Of a DNA stretch of 64,000 bases, positions 51,691 through 59,711 are shown in pieces. Position 1 is the first letter of the stretch. The number at the start of each line of letters is the position of its first letter. The stretch is from the NCBI RefSeq assembly GCF_017798205.1, contig NZ_CP060010.1, positions 2,728,001 to 2,792,000 of the forward strand. Reading direction: 5' to 3'. The notes beneath the pieces were generated by a model. It ran no database searches. It was not told the DNA's origin and saw nothing but the letters and a program-made list of their open reading frames with translations. The translations under genes were made by a program, and so were the position numbers. The stretch comes from Cognatishimia activa. GTDB taxonomy: Bacteria > Pseudomonadota > Alphaproteobacteria > Rhodobacterales > Rhodobacteraceae.

Positions 51691-51900
51691 TTAAAGCGGT
51701 AGCGGTGCGGTTGTCCCATTTCCACCTAGTGCAGCGCCGATCACCGACAGTATGAAGATCAGGACAAGGATGCCTTCGCCAGCAGAGCTTGCAGCGGCAG
51801 CGTTGGCGATTTCAGAAGAGCTGACTCCGCCATTTTGGGCCCACGCAGGCAGCGCCGAAAACGCAACGATCATCGCAGTTGTTATTGTTAGTTTTTTCAT
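51691..51900 (-). CDS. Small exported or membrane peptide (69 aa)
   Basis: Start MKKLTITTAMIVAFSALPAWAQ is a clean signal peptide with likely cleavage after AWA; ATG 51900 follows GGGGAGGAACC. The mature part GGVSSSEIANAAAASSAGEG leads into a second hydrophobic helix (ILVLIFILSVIGAALGG) and a short GNGTTAPLPL tail. The family is unknown to me. A TTAA-N7-TTAAC site lies 14 bases upstream of the ATG. The longer upstream frame has no support. It would place a tiny single-helix protein in the inner membrane or periplasm. Confidence 0.75.
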   Translation of the reverse strand: MKKLTITTAMIVAFSALPAWAQNGGVSSSEIANAAAASSAGEGILVLIFILSVIGAALGGNGTTAPLPL

Positions 51901-51914
51901 GGTTCCTCCCCAGG

Positions 51915-51930
51915 TTAACCGGCCATTAAC
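51915..51930 (-). promoter_or_regulatory. CtrA-type site upstream of the 69-aa peptide gene
   Basis: TTAA (51915-51918), 7 bases, TTAAC (51926-51930). On the minus strand it reads GTTAATGGCCGGTTAACC, matching TTAA-N7-TTAAC in both directions. A TTGACA (minus strand) lies about 20 bases further upstream, so the site would overlap the -10/start region, a usual place for repression, or for activation if the promoter lies elsewhere. Confidence 0.5.
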
Positions 51931-52073
51931 CTCGCAATGGAACATACGGACTGTCAAGTTATAGGAAAAATTGAATATATTAGTGTGACATTGTTTTTTT
52001 TTGCCACGCAGTTTCAACGAGATACTAGGGCTTTCGCATTGACCCCACCTCGTTAAAGCCGCAGGTTTGTCTC

Positions 52074-54875
52074 ATGAGTTTTTCTAGTAAGATTACGCGC
52101 CTCCCGCGCGCTTTCTCTCCGGACATAGCGCAAGAGATCGAAACTCTGGCACCTTTCGCCAAAGGAGAGACCCGCGAGCTGTTGGAAGGTGCAATTGGCA
52201 GCAGCCCGTATTTGCATGCTTTGGTGGCGAAAGAAGCTGAATGGCTAGAGGGGGCGCTTGAGACCCCCGAGTCCTCGTTGGATGCGCTCTATGCGGCCTT
52301 ACCAACCCAAGACACAAAAGCGCTACCTGATGCGTTGCGCCAAGCCAAACGCCGCGTGGCTCTGTTGACGGCACTTGCGGATCTTGGCGGGGTTTGGCCC
52401 TTGTTGACTGTCACGCAGGCGCTCAGTGATTTCGCGGATCTTGCATCAGATGTGGCCGTTAAGGCGATGATTTCGCAGGAAATACAGCGCGGCAAGCTGC
52501 CAGGTGCAACAGAGGATGACGTCGCCAGCGCTGCAGGGCTTGTCTGTCTGGCCATGGGCAAAATGGGCGCCGGAGAGCTGAACTACAGCTCAGACATCGA
52601 CCTGATCTGCCTTTTTGACGAAACCCGATACGACCGAGACGACTATCTGACCGCGCGCAGCGCATTGGTGCGGGCGACCCGCAAAGCGATGGCCATGCTG
52701 AGCGATCTGACCGGTGAGGGCTATGTGTTTCGCACGGATCTCAGGCTTAGACCTGATCCGGCAGTCACGCCTGTGTGCCTCTCGATGGAGGCTGCAGAGC
52801 GCTATTACGAAAGCCTCGGACGGACTTGGGAGCGGGCGGCCTATATCAAGGCACGACCGGCCGCCGGAGATATCGCGGCAGGGCAAAAGTTTCTTGATAC
52901 CTTAACCCCCTTTGTCTGGCGCAAGCATCTCGACTTTGCCGCCATTCAAGACGCCCATGACATGCGCCTCAGGATCCGTGAGCACAAAGGGTTCGGCCGC
53001 CATTGGGAGCCCGAGGGTCACAACATCAAATTGGGGCGCGGGGGGATCCGCGAGATCGAATTCTTTACCCAAACTCGGCAATTGATTGCTGGCGGTCGGG
53101 ATCCAAGTTTGCGTCTGCGCGGGACCTTGCCAGCTTTGGCAGCTTTGGCCGACCGCGACTGGATCCCCAGGGACGTCGCTGAACGCCTGAGCGACCACTA
53201 TGTCGCGCACCGAGACCTCGAACATCGTATTCAGATGGTGCATGACGCGCAAACTCATGACATCCCGCGTACCGAAGAGGGGCTGGCGCGTGTGGCCTGT
53301 CTTTTGGGGATTTCCGTGGATGCGTTGAAAGCCGATGTGAAGCAGCGCGTAGAAGAAGTACACACGCTTACGGAAGGCTTCTTTGCGCCTGACGCGTCCT
53401 CGGTGGTGCCCGATGCGCAGAAAGACCGTTTTGACCCCGCAATTATAGCCCGTTGGCGCAGCTATCCAGCCTTTCGAACCGAACGAGCTGCGGCGATCTT
53501 TGAACGTTTAAAACCAGAGCTTCTAAGCCGCTTGGATCGTGCCGCGAAGCCTGACGAAGCGCTCGTGTCTTTGGACGGGTTTCTCGAGGGTCTCCCAGCA
53601 GGTGTGCAGCTCTTTTCCCTGTTTGATAGCAACCCGCAACTCCTTGATCTTTTGTCAGATATTGTTGGAACAGCGCCTGCACTCGCTCGGTATTTATCAC
53701 GCAACGCGTCGGTTTTTGATGCAGTTATTGGTGGTGCGTTTTTCGCAGACTGGCCCGGGGCGACCGCTTTGACCAAAGAGGTGTCAGACCAGCTTGCGCG
53801 CGAGGATGACTACGAACGCAAACTGGATACTGCGCGGCGTTGGACGAAGGAATGGCATTTTCGAATTGGCGTGCACCACCTAAGGGGGCTGGTTTCGGCT
53901 GAAACAGCGGGTAAGCAATATGCGGATTTGGCCAGCGCCGTGTTGCGCGGGATCTGGCCAGAGGTCACGGCCAAGTTTGCGGAAAAACACGGGCCCCAGC
54001 CCGGGCGCGGAGCGATGATCCTGGGCATGGGCTCGCTTGGGGCGGGACGGTTGCATGCGACGTCGGATCTGGATCTGATCGCGATTTACGACGCAGACGG
54101 TGTGGACTATTCCGAGGGCCGCAAGCCCTTGGCCGCGCGTACATACTACGCACGTCTGACGCAGGCTCTTGTGACCGCTTTGACTGCGCCAATGTCTGAG
54201 GGGCGTCTTTATGAGGTGGATATGCGCCTCAGGCCCTCGGGCACGCAAGGGCCGGTCGCCACGTCAGTTCAGTCGTTCAAATCTTACCAGCAAGAGCAGG
54301 CCTGGACGTGGGAGCATCTGGCTTTGACACGGGCAAGGCCGGTTGCAGGCAATCCGGATATACAACAAGAGATCGAGGATTTTCGCATAGACCTGTTGGC
54401 GCGACCCTCTGACGCTCATGCGGTCAAATCCGATGTGGCCGATATGCGTGCGCGGATTGCAGAGGCGAAATCACCGGCAGGGCTCTATGACGCCAAAATC
54501 GGGGCCGGGCGGTTGCAGGATATCGAGCTGACGGCTCAGACGGCAGCGCTTCTTGCGGGCAGTCCCGATCGCACTGTGGCGACTGCTTTGAACGCAGGTG
54601 TCGCGATTGGCTGGCTGGATGCCGCTGAATGTGCAGCGCTGACAGAGGCTTATGATGTCTGTTGGCGAATACAAACCGCTGGCAAGCTTCTAAGTGAAAA
54701 GCCGCTTGATCCAGATGCAATTGGGGCTGGCGGTCGTAGTTTTCTGGCTCGGGAGATGGGATGCGATGACATCACCTCGGTGGAAAACCTCCTTTCGCGC
54801 AGCACATCTGGCGCGGCTGAGGTCATCGAAACGCTCCTTGGGGCGCATGAAAGGAAGGCAAATGATGGTGGATGA
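52074..54875 (+). CDS. glnE: Bifunctional glutamine synthetase adenylyltransferase/deadenylyltransferase
   Basis: 933-residue enzyme that adds or removes AMP on glutamine synthetase according to PII signal. Two nucleotidyltransferase domains: N-terminal GKMGAGELNYSSDIDLICLFDE, which removes AMP in characterised GlnE, and C-terminal GMGSLGAGRLHATSDLDLIAIYDA (adenylylation); each has G-S/G-x9-D-x-D and a later metal Asp (RLRPDPA, MRLRPSG). Start ATG 52074 is 173 bases from the divergent peptide gene. The last 14 bases overlap an 87-aa ORF. Confidence 0.95.
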   Translation: MSFSSKITRLPRAFSPDIAQEIETLAPFAKGETRELLEGAIGSSPYLHALVAKEAEWLEGALETPESSLDALYAALPTQDTKALPDALRQAKRRVALLTALADLGGVWPLLTVTQALSDFADLASDVAVKAMISQEIQRGKLPGATEDDVASAAGLVCLAMGKMGAGELNYSSDIDLICLFDETRYDRDDYLTARSALVRATRKAMAMLSDLTGEGYVFRTDLRLRPDPAVTPVCLSMEAAERYYESLGRTWERAAYIKARPAAGDIAAGQKFLDTLTPFVWRKHLDFAAIQDAHDMRLRIREHKGFGRHWEPEGHNIKLGRGGIREIEFFTQTRQLIAGGRDPSLRLRGTLPALAALADRDWIPRDVAERLSDHYVAHRDLEHRIQMVHDAQTHDIPRTEEGLARVACLLGISVDALKADVKQRVEEVHTLTEGFFAPDASSVVPDAQKDRFDPAIIARWRSYPAFRTERAAAIFERLKPELLSRLDRAAKPDEALVSLDGFLEGLPAGVQLFSLFDSNPQLLDLLSDIVGTAPALARYLSRNASVFDAVIGGAFFADWPGATALTKEVSDQLAREDDYERKLDTARRWTKEWHFRIGVHHLRGLVSAETAGKQYADLASAVLRGIWPEVTAKFAEKHGPQPGRGAMILGMGSLGAGRLHATSDLDLIAIYDADGVDYSEGRKPLAARTYYARLTQALVTALTAPMSEGRLYEVDMRLRPSGTQGPVATSVQSFKSYQQEQAWTWEHLALTRARPVAGNPDIQQEIEDFRIDLLARPSDAHAVKSDVADMRARIAEAKSPAGLYDAKIGAGRLQDIELTAQTAALLAGSPDRTVATALNAGVAIGWLDAAECAALTEAYDVCWRIQTAGKLLSEKPLDPDAIGAGGRSFLAREMGCDDITSVENLLSRSTSGAAEVIETLLGAHERKANDGG

Positions 54876-55125
54876 TCCGCGCGGGCTGATCCTTGAGTCC
54901 TATCGTATTGAAGGCATCACAGAGGGCCAATGCCGTTCGATCTTTCTGGATTGGGCGCTTGGGATCCAATTGGGCGAGGATATGGTCGCCAAAATCCGGT
55001 CTTTGCTGGATCACTATGGGCCGGACAATCCTGACCATCCGATGACCGCTGTTTTGCGTGAAGGGCTGGCCAAGGGCCAAGAGCCCAAGCGCCGGGGTGG
55101 GCGTTCGGCGCGCGTGCCAAGCTAA
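54862..55125 (+). CDS. Hypothetical 87-aa protein coupled to glnE
   Basis: ATG 54862 lies within glnE's final codons and is preceded by AAGGAAG at a good spacing, so it is translationally coupled. MMVDDPRGLILESYRIEGITEGQCRSIFLDWALGIQ, then IRSLLDHYGPDNPDHPMTAVLREGL and a basic tail (KRRGGRSARVPS). No recognised family. Soluble, helical in appearance. It may be linked to nitrogen control by context only. The rlmI-like gene follows 41 bases on. Confidence 0.7.
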   Translation: MMVDDPRGLILESYRIEGITEGQCRSIFLDWALGIQLGEDMVAKIRSLLDHYGPDNPDHPMTAVLREGLAKGQEPKRRGGRSARVPS

Positions 55126-55166
55126 AGCGGCTTTTCACGGACCAAGTGCTGGGGTAGGAGGGCGAC

Positions 55167-56357
55167 ATGACTGATCTGCCTATCCTACGCCTGAAACCAA
55201 AAGCCAATGCCCGCGCGCTGCGCCACGGCTTTCCCTGGGTCTATGCCAACGAAGCTGTTACAGACCGCCGCACCAAGAACCTTACACCGGGGTCTCTGGC
55301 GGTGCTCGAGGATGGTGAGCGGCGTGTTTTGGGGCTGGCGACTGTTAATCCCAACAGCAAGATCATAGGACGCGTGCTGGATCGTGATCCTGAGGCTGTG
55401 ATCGACAAGGCGTGGTTTGCAGCGCGGATTTCCAAGGCATTGGACATGCGAGACCGGCTTTATGATGCGCCGTTTTACCGGTTGGTCCATGCAGAGGCAG
55501 ACGGCTTTCCGGGGTTGGTGATTGATCGCTTTGGCGACGCTTGCGTTGTGCAACCCAATGCGGCCTGGCTTGAAAGCCGCTTGGATATCTTGGCGGAAGT
55601 TCTGGCTGAGGTCGTTGGAGTTTCCAACGTCTTGAAGAACGCCTCCGGACGCGCGCGGTCTTTGGAAGGCTTGGATGACGTAAACGCGGTTCTGATAGGC
55701 GCGGCCCCAGATGCGCCTGTACCGGTACTGATGAACGGCGCGACCTATATGGCGGATCTGACGGGCGGGCAGAAAACCGGCCTGTTCTTTGACCAACGTC
55801 CCAACCACGCCTTTGCTGCGTCCTTGTCCAAGGACGCGCGGGTTTTGGATGTGTTTTCCCATGTCGGAGGCTTTGCGCTCGCGGCTCTGGCTGGCGGAGC
55901 AGCGCATGCGACGTCGGTGGATGGTTCTGCTGCGGCGCTTGCGCTGGCCTCAGACGGGGCCGCCCAGACCGGGGTTGCGGATCGGTTCACGACCCGTCAG
56001 GGCGATGCCTTTGAGCAACTCGAAGCCTTGTCCGCCGAGGGTGCGCAATTTGATGTGGTGATCTGTGATCCGCCGGCCTTTGCGCCGTCTAAACCTGCTC
56101 TGGAAAAAGGGCTGCGTGCCTATGAACGTGTTGCGCGGCTGGCAGCACCTCTGGTTGCCGAGGGCGGCTATTTGGGGCTGTGTTCCTGTTCGCATGCGGC
56201 GGAGCTGTCACTCTTCCGAAATGCCTCCGCGCGGGGCATCGGACGAGCAGGGCGTCGTGGCCAGATCATTCACACAGGCTTTGCTGGCCCCGACCATCCG
56301 CTCATGCCGCAATTGGCGGAAAGCGGATATCTCAAGTCCGTGTTCTTCCGCCTATGA
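55167..56357 (+). CDS. RlmI-like class I SAM-dependent rRNA methyltransferase
   Basis: 396 residues: PUA domain at about 5-75 (LRLKPKANARALRHGFPWVYANEA), then the RlmI/RlmK core with RDRLYDAPFYRLVHAEADGFPGLVIDRFGD, GGQKTGLFFDQRPN, SAM-binding VLDVFSHVGGFALAALAGGA, CDPPAFAPSK and catalytic Cys region LGLCSCSHAAE. E. coli RlmI methylates C1962 of 23S rRNA. The target here is not proven; the C-terminal end is RRGQIIHTGFAGPDHP. The stop overlaps the PIN gene start (ATGA). Confidence 0.9.
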   Translation: MTDLPILRLKPKANARALRHGFPWVYANEAVTDRRTKNLTPGSLAVLEDGERRVLGLATVNPNSKIIGRVLDRDPEAVIDKAWFAARISKALDMRDRLYDAPFYRLVHAEADGFPGLVIDRFGDACVVQPNAAWLESRLDILAEVLAEVVGVSNVLKNASGRARSLEGLDDVNAVLIGAAPDAPVPVLMNGATYMADLTGGQKTGLFFDQRPNHAFAASLSKDARVLDVFSHVGGFALAALAGGAAHATSVDGSAAALALASDGAAQTGVADRFTTRQGDAFEQLEALSAEGAQFDVVICDPPAFAPSKPALEKGLRAYERVARLAAPLVAEGGYLGLCSCSHAAELSLFRNASARGIGRAGRRGQIIHTGFAGPDHPLMPQLAESGYLKSVFFRL

Positions 56358-56893
56358 AGCTCTTGCTCGACACCTGCGTGATCTACCCGACGGTGATGCG
56401 GGAGATGCTCTTGGGTGTCGCGAAAACAGGTGCTTTCACGCCGCTTTGGTCTGCGCGCATCCTAGAAGAATGGGCGCGGGCGGCGCGCAAGATCGGGCCT
56501 AACGGAGAAACGCAGGCGCGGGCGGAAATCGCCTTGGCGAAGGCCGCCTGGCCGAGGGCCGAGGTCACCTGGAGGCCCTCGCTTGAGGCGCGTTTGTATC
56601 TACCCGATGCGGCGGATATTCATGTATTGGCCGCGGCGATTGATGGATCAGCTGACGCCATTATCACGCTGAATGCAAAAGATTTTCCGAGGAATATTCT
56701 TGGGGAAGAAGGGCTTGAACGTCGCGATCCTGATAGCCTCTTGCATGAGATTTGGACGCAATCGCCAGAGGCGGTTTCCGAGGTTGCTGATCGTGTCCTT
56801 GCCGAGGCTAACCGCCTGTCTGGGGAAAGCTGGACGATCCGTCCGCTGTTGAAAAAAGCACGCCTGCCAAGGCTCGCCAAAGCGCTCGCCTAG
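56354..56893 (+). CDS. PIN-domain protein
   Basis: 179 residues, starting MKLLLDTCVIYPTVMREMLLGV; Asp6 and later acidic residues (EEWARA, DAADIHVLAAAIDGSADAIITLNAKDFP) form the likely PIN nuclease site. There is no antitoxin-like gene next to it; the start overlaps the RlmI-like stop, so it is cotranscribed with that gene instead of being a toxin module. It may act on RNA, but its target is unknown. The 3' end overlaps the converging M48 gene by 4 bases. Confidence 0.82.
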   Translation: MKLLLDTCVIYPTVMREMLLGVAKTGAFTPLWSARILEEWARAARKIGPNGETQARAEIALAKAAWPRAEVTWRPSLEARLYLPDAADIHVLAAAIDGSADAIITLNAKDFPRNILGEEGLERRDPDSLLHEIWTQSPEAVSEVADRVLAEANRLSGESWTIRPLLKKARLPRLAKALA

Positions 56894-57576
56894 GCAACGC
56901 CCCACTTCTGCTCAAGCTTCTCAATCGCAGCAATCCGCTCGACCGTTTTCGGGTGGCTCAACAACCACGCCGGTGCAGCCCCAGCGCGTGCTCCTGTGAT
57001 TTTTTCCAGCTTGTGAAAGAGGGATTTTTGCGGCTCGGTTCCAATGCCTGCCTTAGTTAGCAAAGCGGCCGCGTATTCGTCTGCTTCGTACTCGTCATTG
57101 CGCGACAAGCGCGCTGCCAGAGCAGTCGTCAGCATATTCGCGATCCACGCGCCGACCCAGGGGATAAAGCGGCTTAACACCATCGCCAACGCCGTGCGCA
57201 AAGCATTCTGACCCGAGAAATCAATCATCCGACGCCGTGAATGGCCCAGCGCAACATGGCCCAGCTCATGGGCGATCACAGAGGCCAGCTCTTCGCGCGT
57301 GACATCGCCATCGAGGTAGCGTTTGTAAAAGCCGCGCGTGATAAAGATGCGCCCATCTGGGGCCGCCAATCCGTTGATTGGTTCGATCTCATAGATATGC
57401 ACTTTGATGCGCGGCAAATCCAAGGCCGAGGCCATCTTGTCGATCAGCTGTTTCAGCTGAGGATCAACCAGTTCCGTAGATTTCTCGTCCAACTCACGCG
57501 AGGTGCGCCAGGCCGAGAAGCGAAACATTGCAAAGCCATAGACCAGCGCCAGTAGGATCGGGGCAAATTTCAACAT
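56890..57576 (-). CDS. M48-family membrane-anchored metalloprotease
   Basis: 228 residues. An N-terminal hydrophobic helix (about 5-20), then the zinc motif HELGH at 103-107 (IAHELGHVALGHSRR) and the third-ligand region EYEAD at 162-166. A second hydrophobic stretch (FIPWVGAWIANMLTTALAARL) follows the active site. Shorter than HtpX, more like small HtpX/BepA-type proteases, with a role in membrane protein quality control by family only. It starts 26 bases downstream of the dedA stop on the same strand. Confidence 0.9.
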   Translation of the reverse strand: MLKFAPILLALVYGFAMFRFSAWRTSRELDEKSTELVDPQLKQLIDKMASALDLPRIKVHIYEIEPINGLAAPDGRIFITRGFYKRYLDGDVTREELASVIAHELGHVALGHSRRRMIDFSGQNALRTALAMVLSRFIPWVGAWIANMLTTALAARLSRNDEYEADEYAAALLTKAGIGTEPQKSLFHKLEKITGARAGAAPAWLLSHPKTVERIAAIEKLEQKWGVA

Positions 57577-57602
57577 GCCTCAGATATGGGCGCGGAAAGG
57601 CT

Positions 57603-58208
57603 TTATGACAAGACAGCGCGGCGGCGTTTTGCGATGTTCAGGATCACGACCGTCGCGGCAATCATCACCATAAAGGCACCCAAGGTCCGCAGGCTTTCCT
57701 GCGCATAGGCTGTGGCGAGGGGCAGATTGTCGGCAAAGACAAAGCCAAGGCCCACATAGAAAGTCACCCAGATGATTTCACCCATCACGCCCGAGGCCGT
57801 AAAAAACGCCCAGCGCATCGAGGCCGCGCCTGCTGCGAAATTCACGTATGGGCCTAGGGGCGACACGAGCCAGCGGCTAAAGAACACGCCGGTGATCCCC
57901 CATTTATCCAGATGGGTCTGTGCCTTGCGCCAGAGTTGATAGCGTTTGTAAGTGGCGTTGGCGTAGGCCTCTAAGCGGCCCTTGCCGCGACGACCCAGAA
58001 AATAGCCCGCCTGATCACCCAATAGCGCGCCAAGCAGGGTCAGAGCCCAAACCAGGGTAAAAGACAAATCGCCGGTGGCCGCCAGCGCACCGCCGGTCAA
58101 CATCACCAAAGACATCGGAATAGGGATCGCAAGGCAGCTTAGGAAGGCCGTGATAAACATCAACGCCGCGCCATAGGTCACGAGAGCTTGAAGCAACGTA
58201 TCAGTCAT
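57603..58208 (-). CDS. DedA/SNARE-associated family membrane protein
   Basis: 201 residues from ATG 58208, preceded by AGAGGTG; the ORF's longer N-terminus is unsupported. Blocks: AIPIPMSLVMLTGGALAA, LLGALLGDQAGYFLGRRGKGRLE, KAQTHLDKWGITGVFFSRWLVSPLGPYVNFAAGAASMRW. DedA proteins, some of which move polyprenyl phosphate or phospholipid, are needed for envelope integrity. The GDQAGY...R and FFSRW...GP pair is the family signature. Confidence 0.9.
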   Translation of the reverse strand: MTDTLLQALVTYGAALMFITAFLSCLAIPIPMSLVMLTGGALAATGDLSFTLVWALTLLGALLGDQAGYFLGRRGKGRLEAYANATYKRYQLWRKAQTHLDKWGITGVFFSRWLVSPLGPYVNFAAGAASMRWAFFTASGVMGEIIWVTFYVGLGFVFADNLPLATAYAQESLRTLGAFMVMIAATVVILNIAKRRRAVLS

Positions 58209-58346
58209 AAAACACCTCTTAACACAAAGCCCTAAGGGGCCATTCCGAGGCATCAATATGGCGCATGTCCTTAAAATATCATAATTTCGCCCCAATTTTG
58301 TTGGTCGAACGGGGACAGTCCAGCGATTGCGCAAAGATTGTTGGGG

Positions 58347-59534
58347 TTAACCCCGCGTGAGCTCTTTCATGCCCTTTTCCAGACCCGCCAAGGTCATCGG
58401 GACCATTTGATCCTCAAAGATCTCTTGGATCATTTTGATGGAATGGGTGTAAGGCCAGTAGTTTTCTGGCACAGGATTGATCCAGAGGTTGGACGACCAC
58501 TGATCGCGCGCGCGCTCTAGCCAGACCTGACCTGCCTCTTTGTTCCAATGTTCATTGGCGCCGCCGGGGTAGGCGATTTCATAGGGGCTCATCGAGGCAT
58601 CGCCAACGAAAATGCACTTATAGTCCGGCCCATAGGTGCGCAGGATTTCATGTGTGGGGGTCTGATCGTTCCAGCGGCGTTTGTTGTCGCGCCAGACGCC
58701 CTCATAGAGGCAGTTGTGGAAGTAGAAATATTCCAGATGCTTGAATTCCGCGCGAGCGGCGGAAAACAGTTCTTCGACCACTTTGATATGCGGATCCATC
58801 GAGCCGCCGACATCCAGAAACAGAAGAACCTTTACGGCATTGCGCCGCTCGGGGCGGGTTTTCACATCCAAATAGCCGTTTTCAGCTGTTGCGCGGATTG
58901 TGCCGTTCAGATCCAGCTCTTCTGTTGCCCCATCACGCGCCCATCGCCGCAAGCGTTTCAGCGCGACTTTGATGTTCCGCGTGCCCAGTTCGACCGAGTC
59001 ATCAAGGTTCTTGAACTCGCGCTTGTCCCAGACTTTGACCGCTCGCTGATGGCGGCTTTCTTTCTGACCGATGCGCACGCCTTCGGGATTATAGCCATAG
59101 GCACCAAAGGGGCTGGTGCCAGCCGTGCCGATCCATTTGTTGCCGCCCTGGTGACGGCCTTCCTGATCCTTAAGACGCTCTTTCAGAGTCTCCATCAGTT
59201 TTTCAAAGCCACCCAGGGCCTCGATCTCAGCCTTTTCTTCTGGGCTGAGGTGCTTTTCCGCCATTTTGCGCAGCCATTCCTCGGGAATGTCCACGGCGTC
59301 TAGCACGTCCTCGGCAGAGATCTCGGACAGGCCTTCAAACGTGGCCGCAAAGGCGCGGTCGAATTTGTCGAGGTTGCGCTCGTCCTTCACCATGGCCGTG
59401 CGGGCGAGGTAGTAGAACGCCTCTGTGTCGTAAGTCGCGATCCCCGTGCGCAGCGCTGCCAGAAAACTGATGTATTCGCGCAGAGACACCGGAATGCCTG
59501 CGGACCGTAGGTTTTCAAACAGCGGCTGGAACAT
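58347..59534 (-). CDS. VWA-domain (CoxE-like) protein, partner of the MoxR ATPase
   Basis: 395 residues. An N-terminal helical region (1-200), then a von Willebrand A domain with the metal site DVGGSM at 241-246 (a DxGxS variant of DxSxS), VFVGDASMSPYEI-type second loop and WINPVPENYWPY near the end. CoxE-like VWA proteins work with MoxR AAA ATPases to mature enzymes. The gene is 3 bases downstream of the 55-aa membrane peptide, in an operon with DUF2927 and MoxR. Confidence 0.9.
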   Translation of the reverse strand: MFQPLFENLRSAGIPVSLREYISFLAALRTGIATYDTEAFYYLARTAMVKDERNLDKFDRAFAATFEGLSEISAEDVLDAVDIPEEWLRKMAEKHLSPEEKAEIEALGGFEKLMETLKERLKDQEGRHQGGNKWIGTAGTSPFGAYGYNPEGVRIGQKESRHQRAVKVWDKREFKNLDDSVELGTRNIKVALKRLRRWARDGATEELDLNGTIRATAENGYLDVKTRPERRNAVKVLLFLDVGGSMDPHIKVVEELFSAARAEFKHLEYFYFHNCLYEGVWRDNKRRWNDQTPTHEILRTYGPDYKCIFVGDASMSPYEIAYPGGANEHWNKEAGQVWLERARDQWSSNLWINPVPENYWPYTHSIKMIQEIFEDQMVPMTLAGLEKGMKELTRG

Positions 59535-59537
59535 GGC

Positions 59538-59705
59538 TTAGGTGATCGAGCGTTCGATGACGATGGTGATGATCACACCAAGTATGGTGAAGGCGATGCC
59601 GTAGCCAGCGGTATATTGCAGCTTGTCCAGACGGTTGCCTCCGCGTTTGGAGGCGGTGCGAAAACCAAGCAAGAGGCCGATGACGGCAAGAACGATGACG
59701 ATCAT
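59538..59705 (-). CDS. 55-aa two-helix membrane peptide in the MoxR-VWA operon
   Basis: From ATG 59705 to a TAA at 59538-59540. Starts MIVIVLAVIGLLLGFRTA, then a basic hydrophilic bridge (SKRGGNRLDKLQ) and a second hydrophobic helix (YGIAFTILGVIITIVI) ending ERSIT. Likely spans the membrane twice. It begins 6 bases after the DUF2927 stop and ends 3 bases before the VWA start, so it is tightly packed in the operon. Not a family I recognise; coding status is supported by spacing and amphiphilic pattern. Confidence 0.7.
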   Translation of the reverse strand: MIVIVLAVIGLLLGFRTASKRGGNRLDKLQYTAGYGIAFTILGVIITIVIERSIT

Positions 59706-59711
59706 GGGGCG

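Noticed and set aside
56354-56893. PIN-domain toxin of a toxin-antitoxin pair
   Set aside because: No small antitoxin ORF beside it; its start overlaps the RlmI-like gene.
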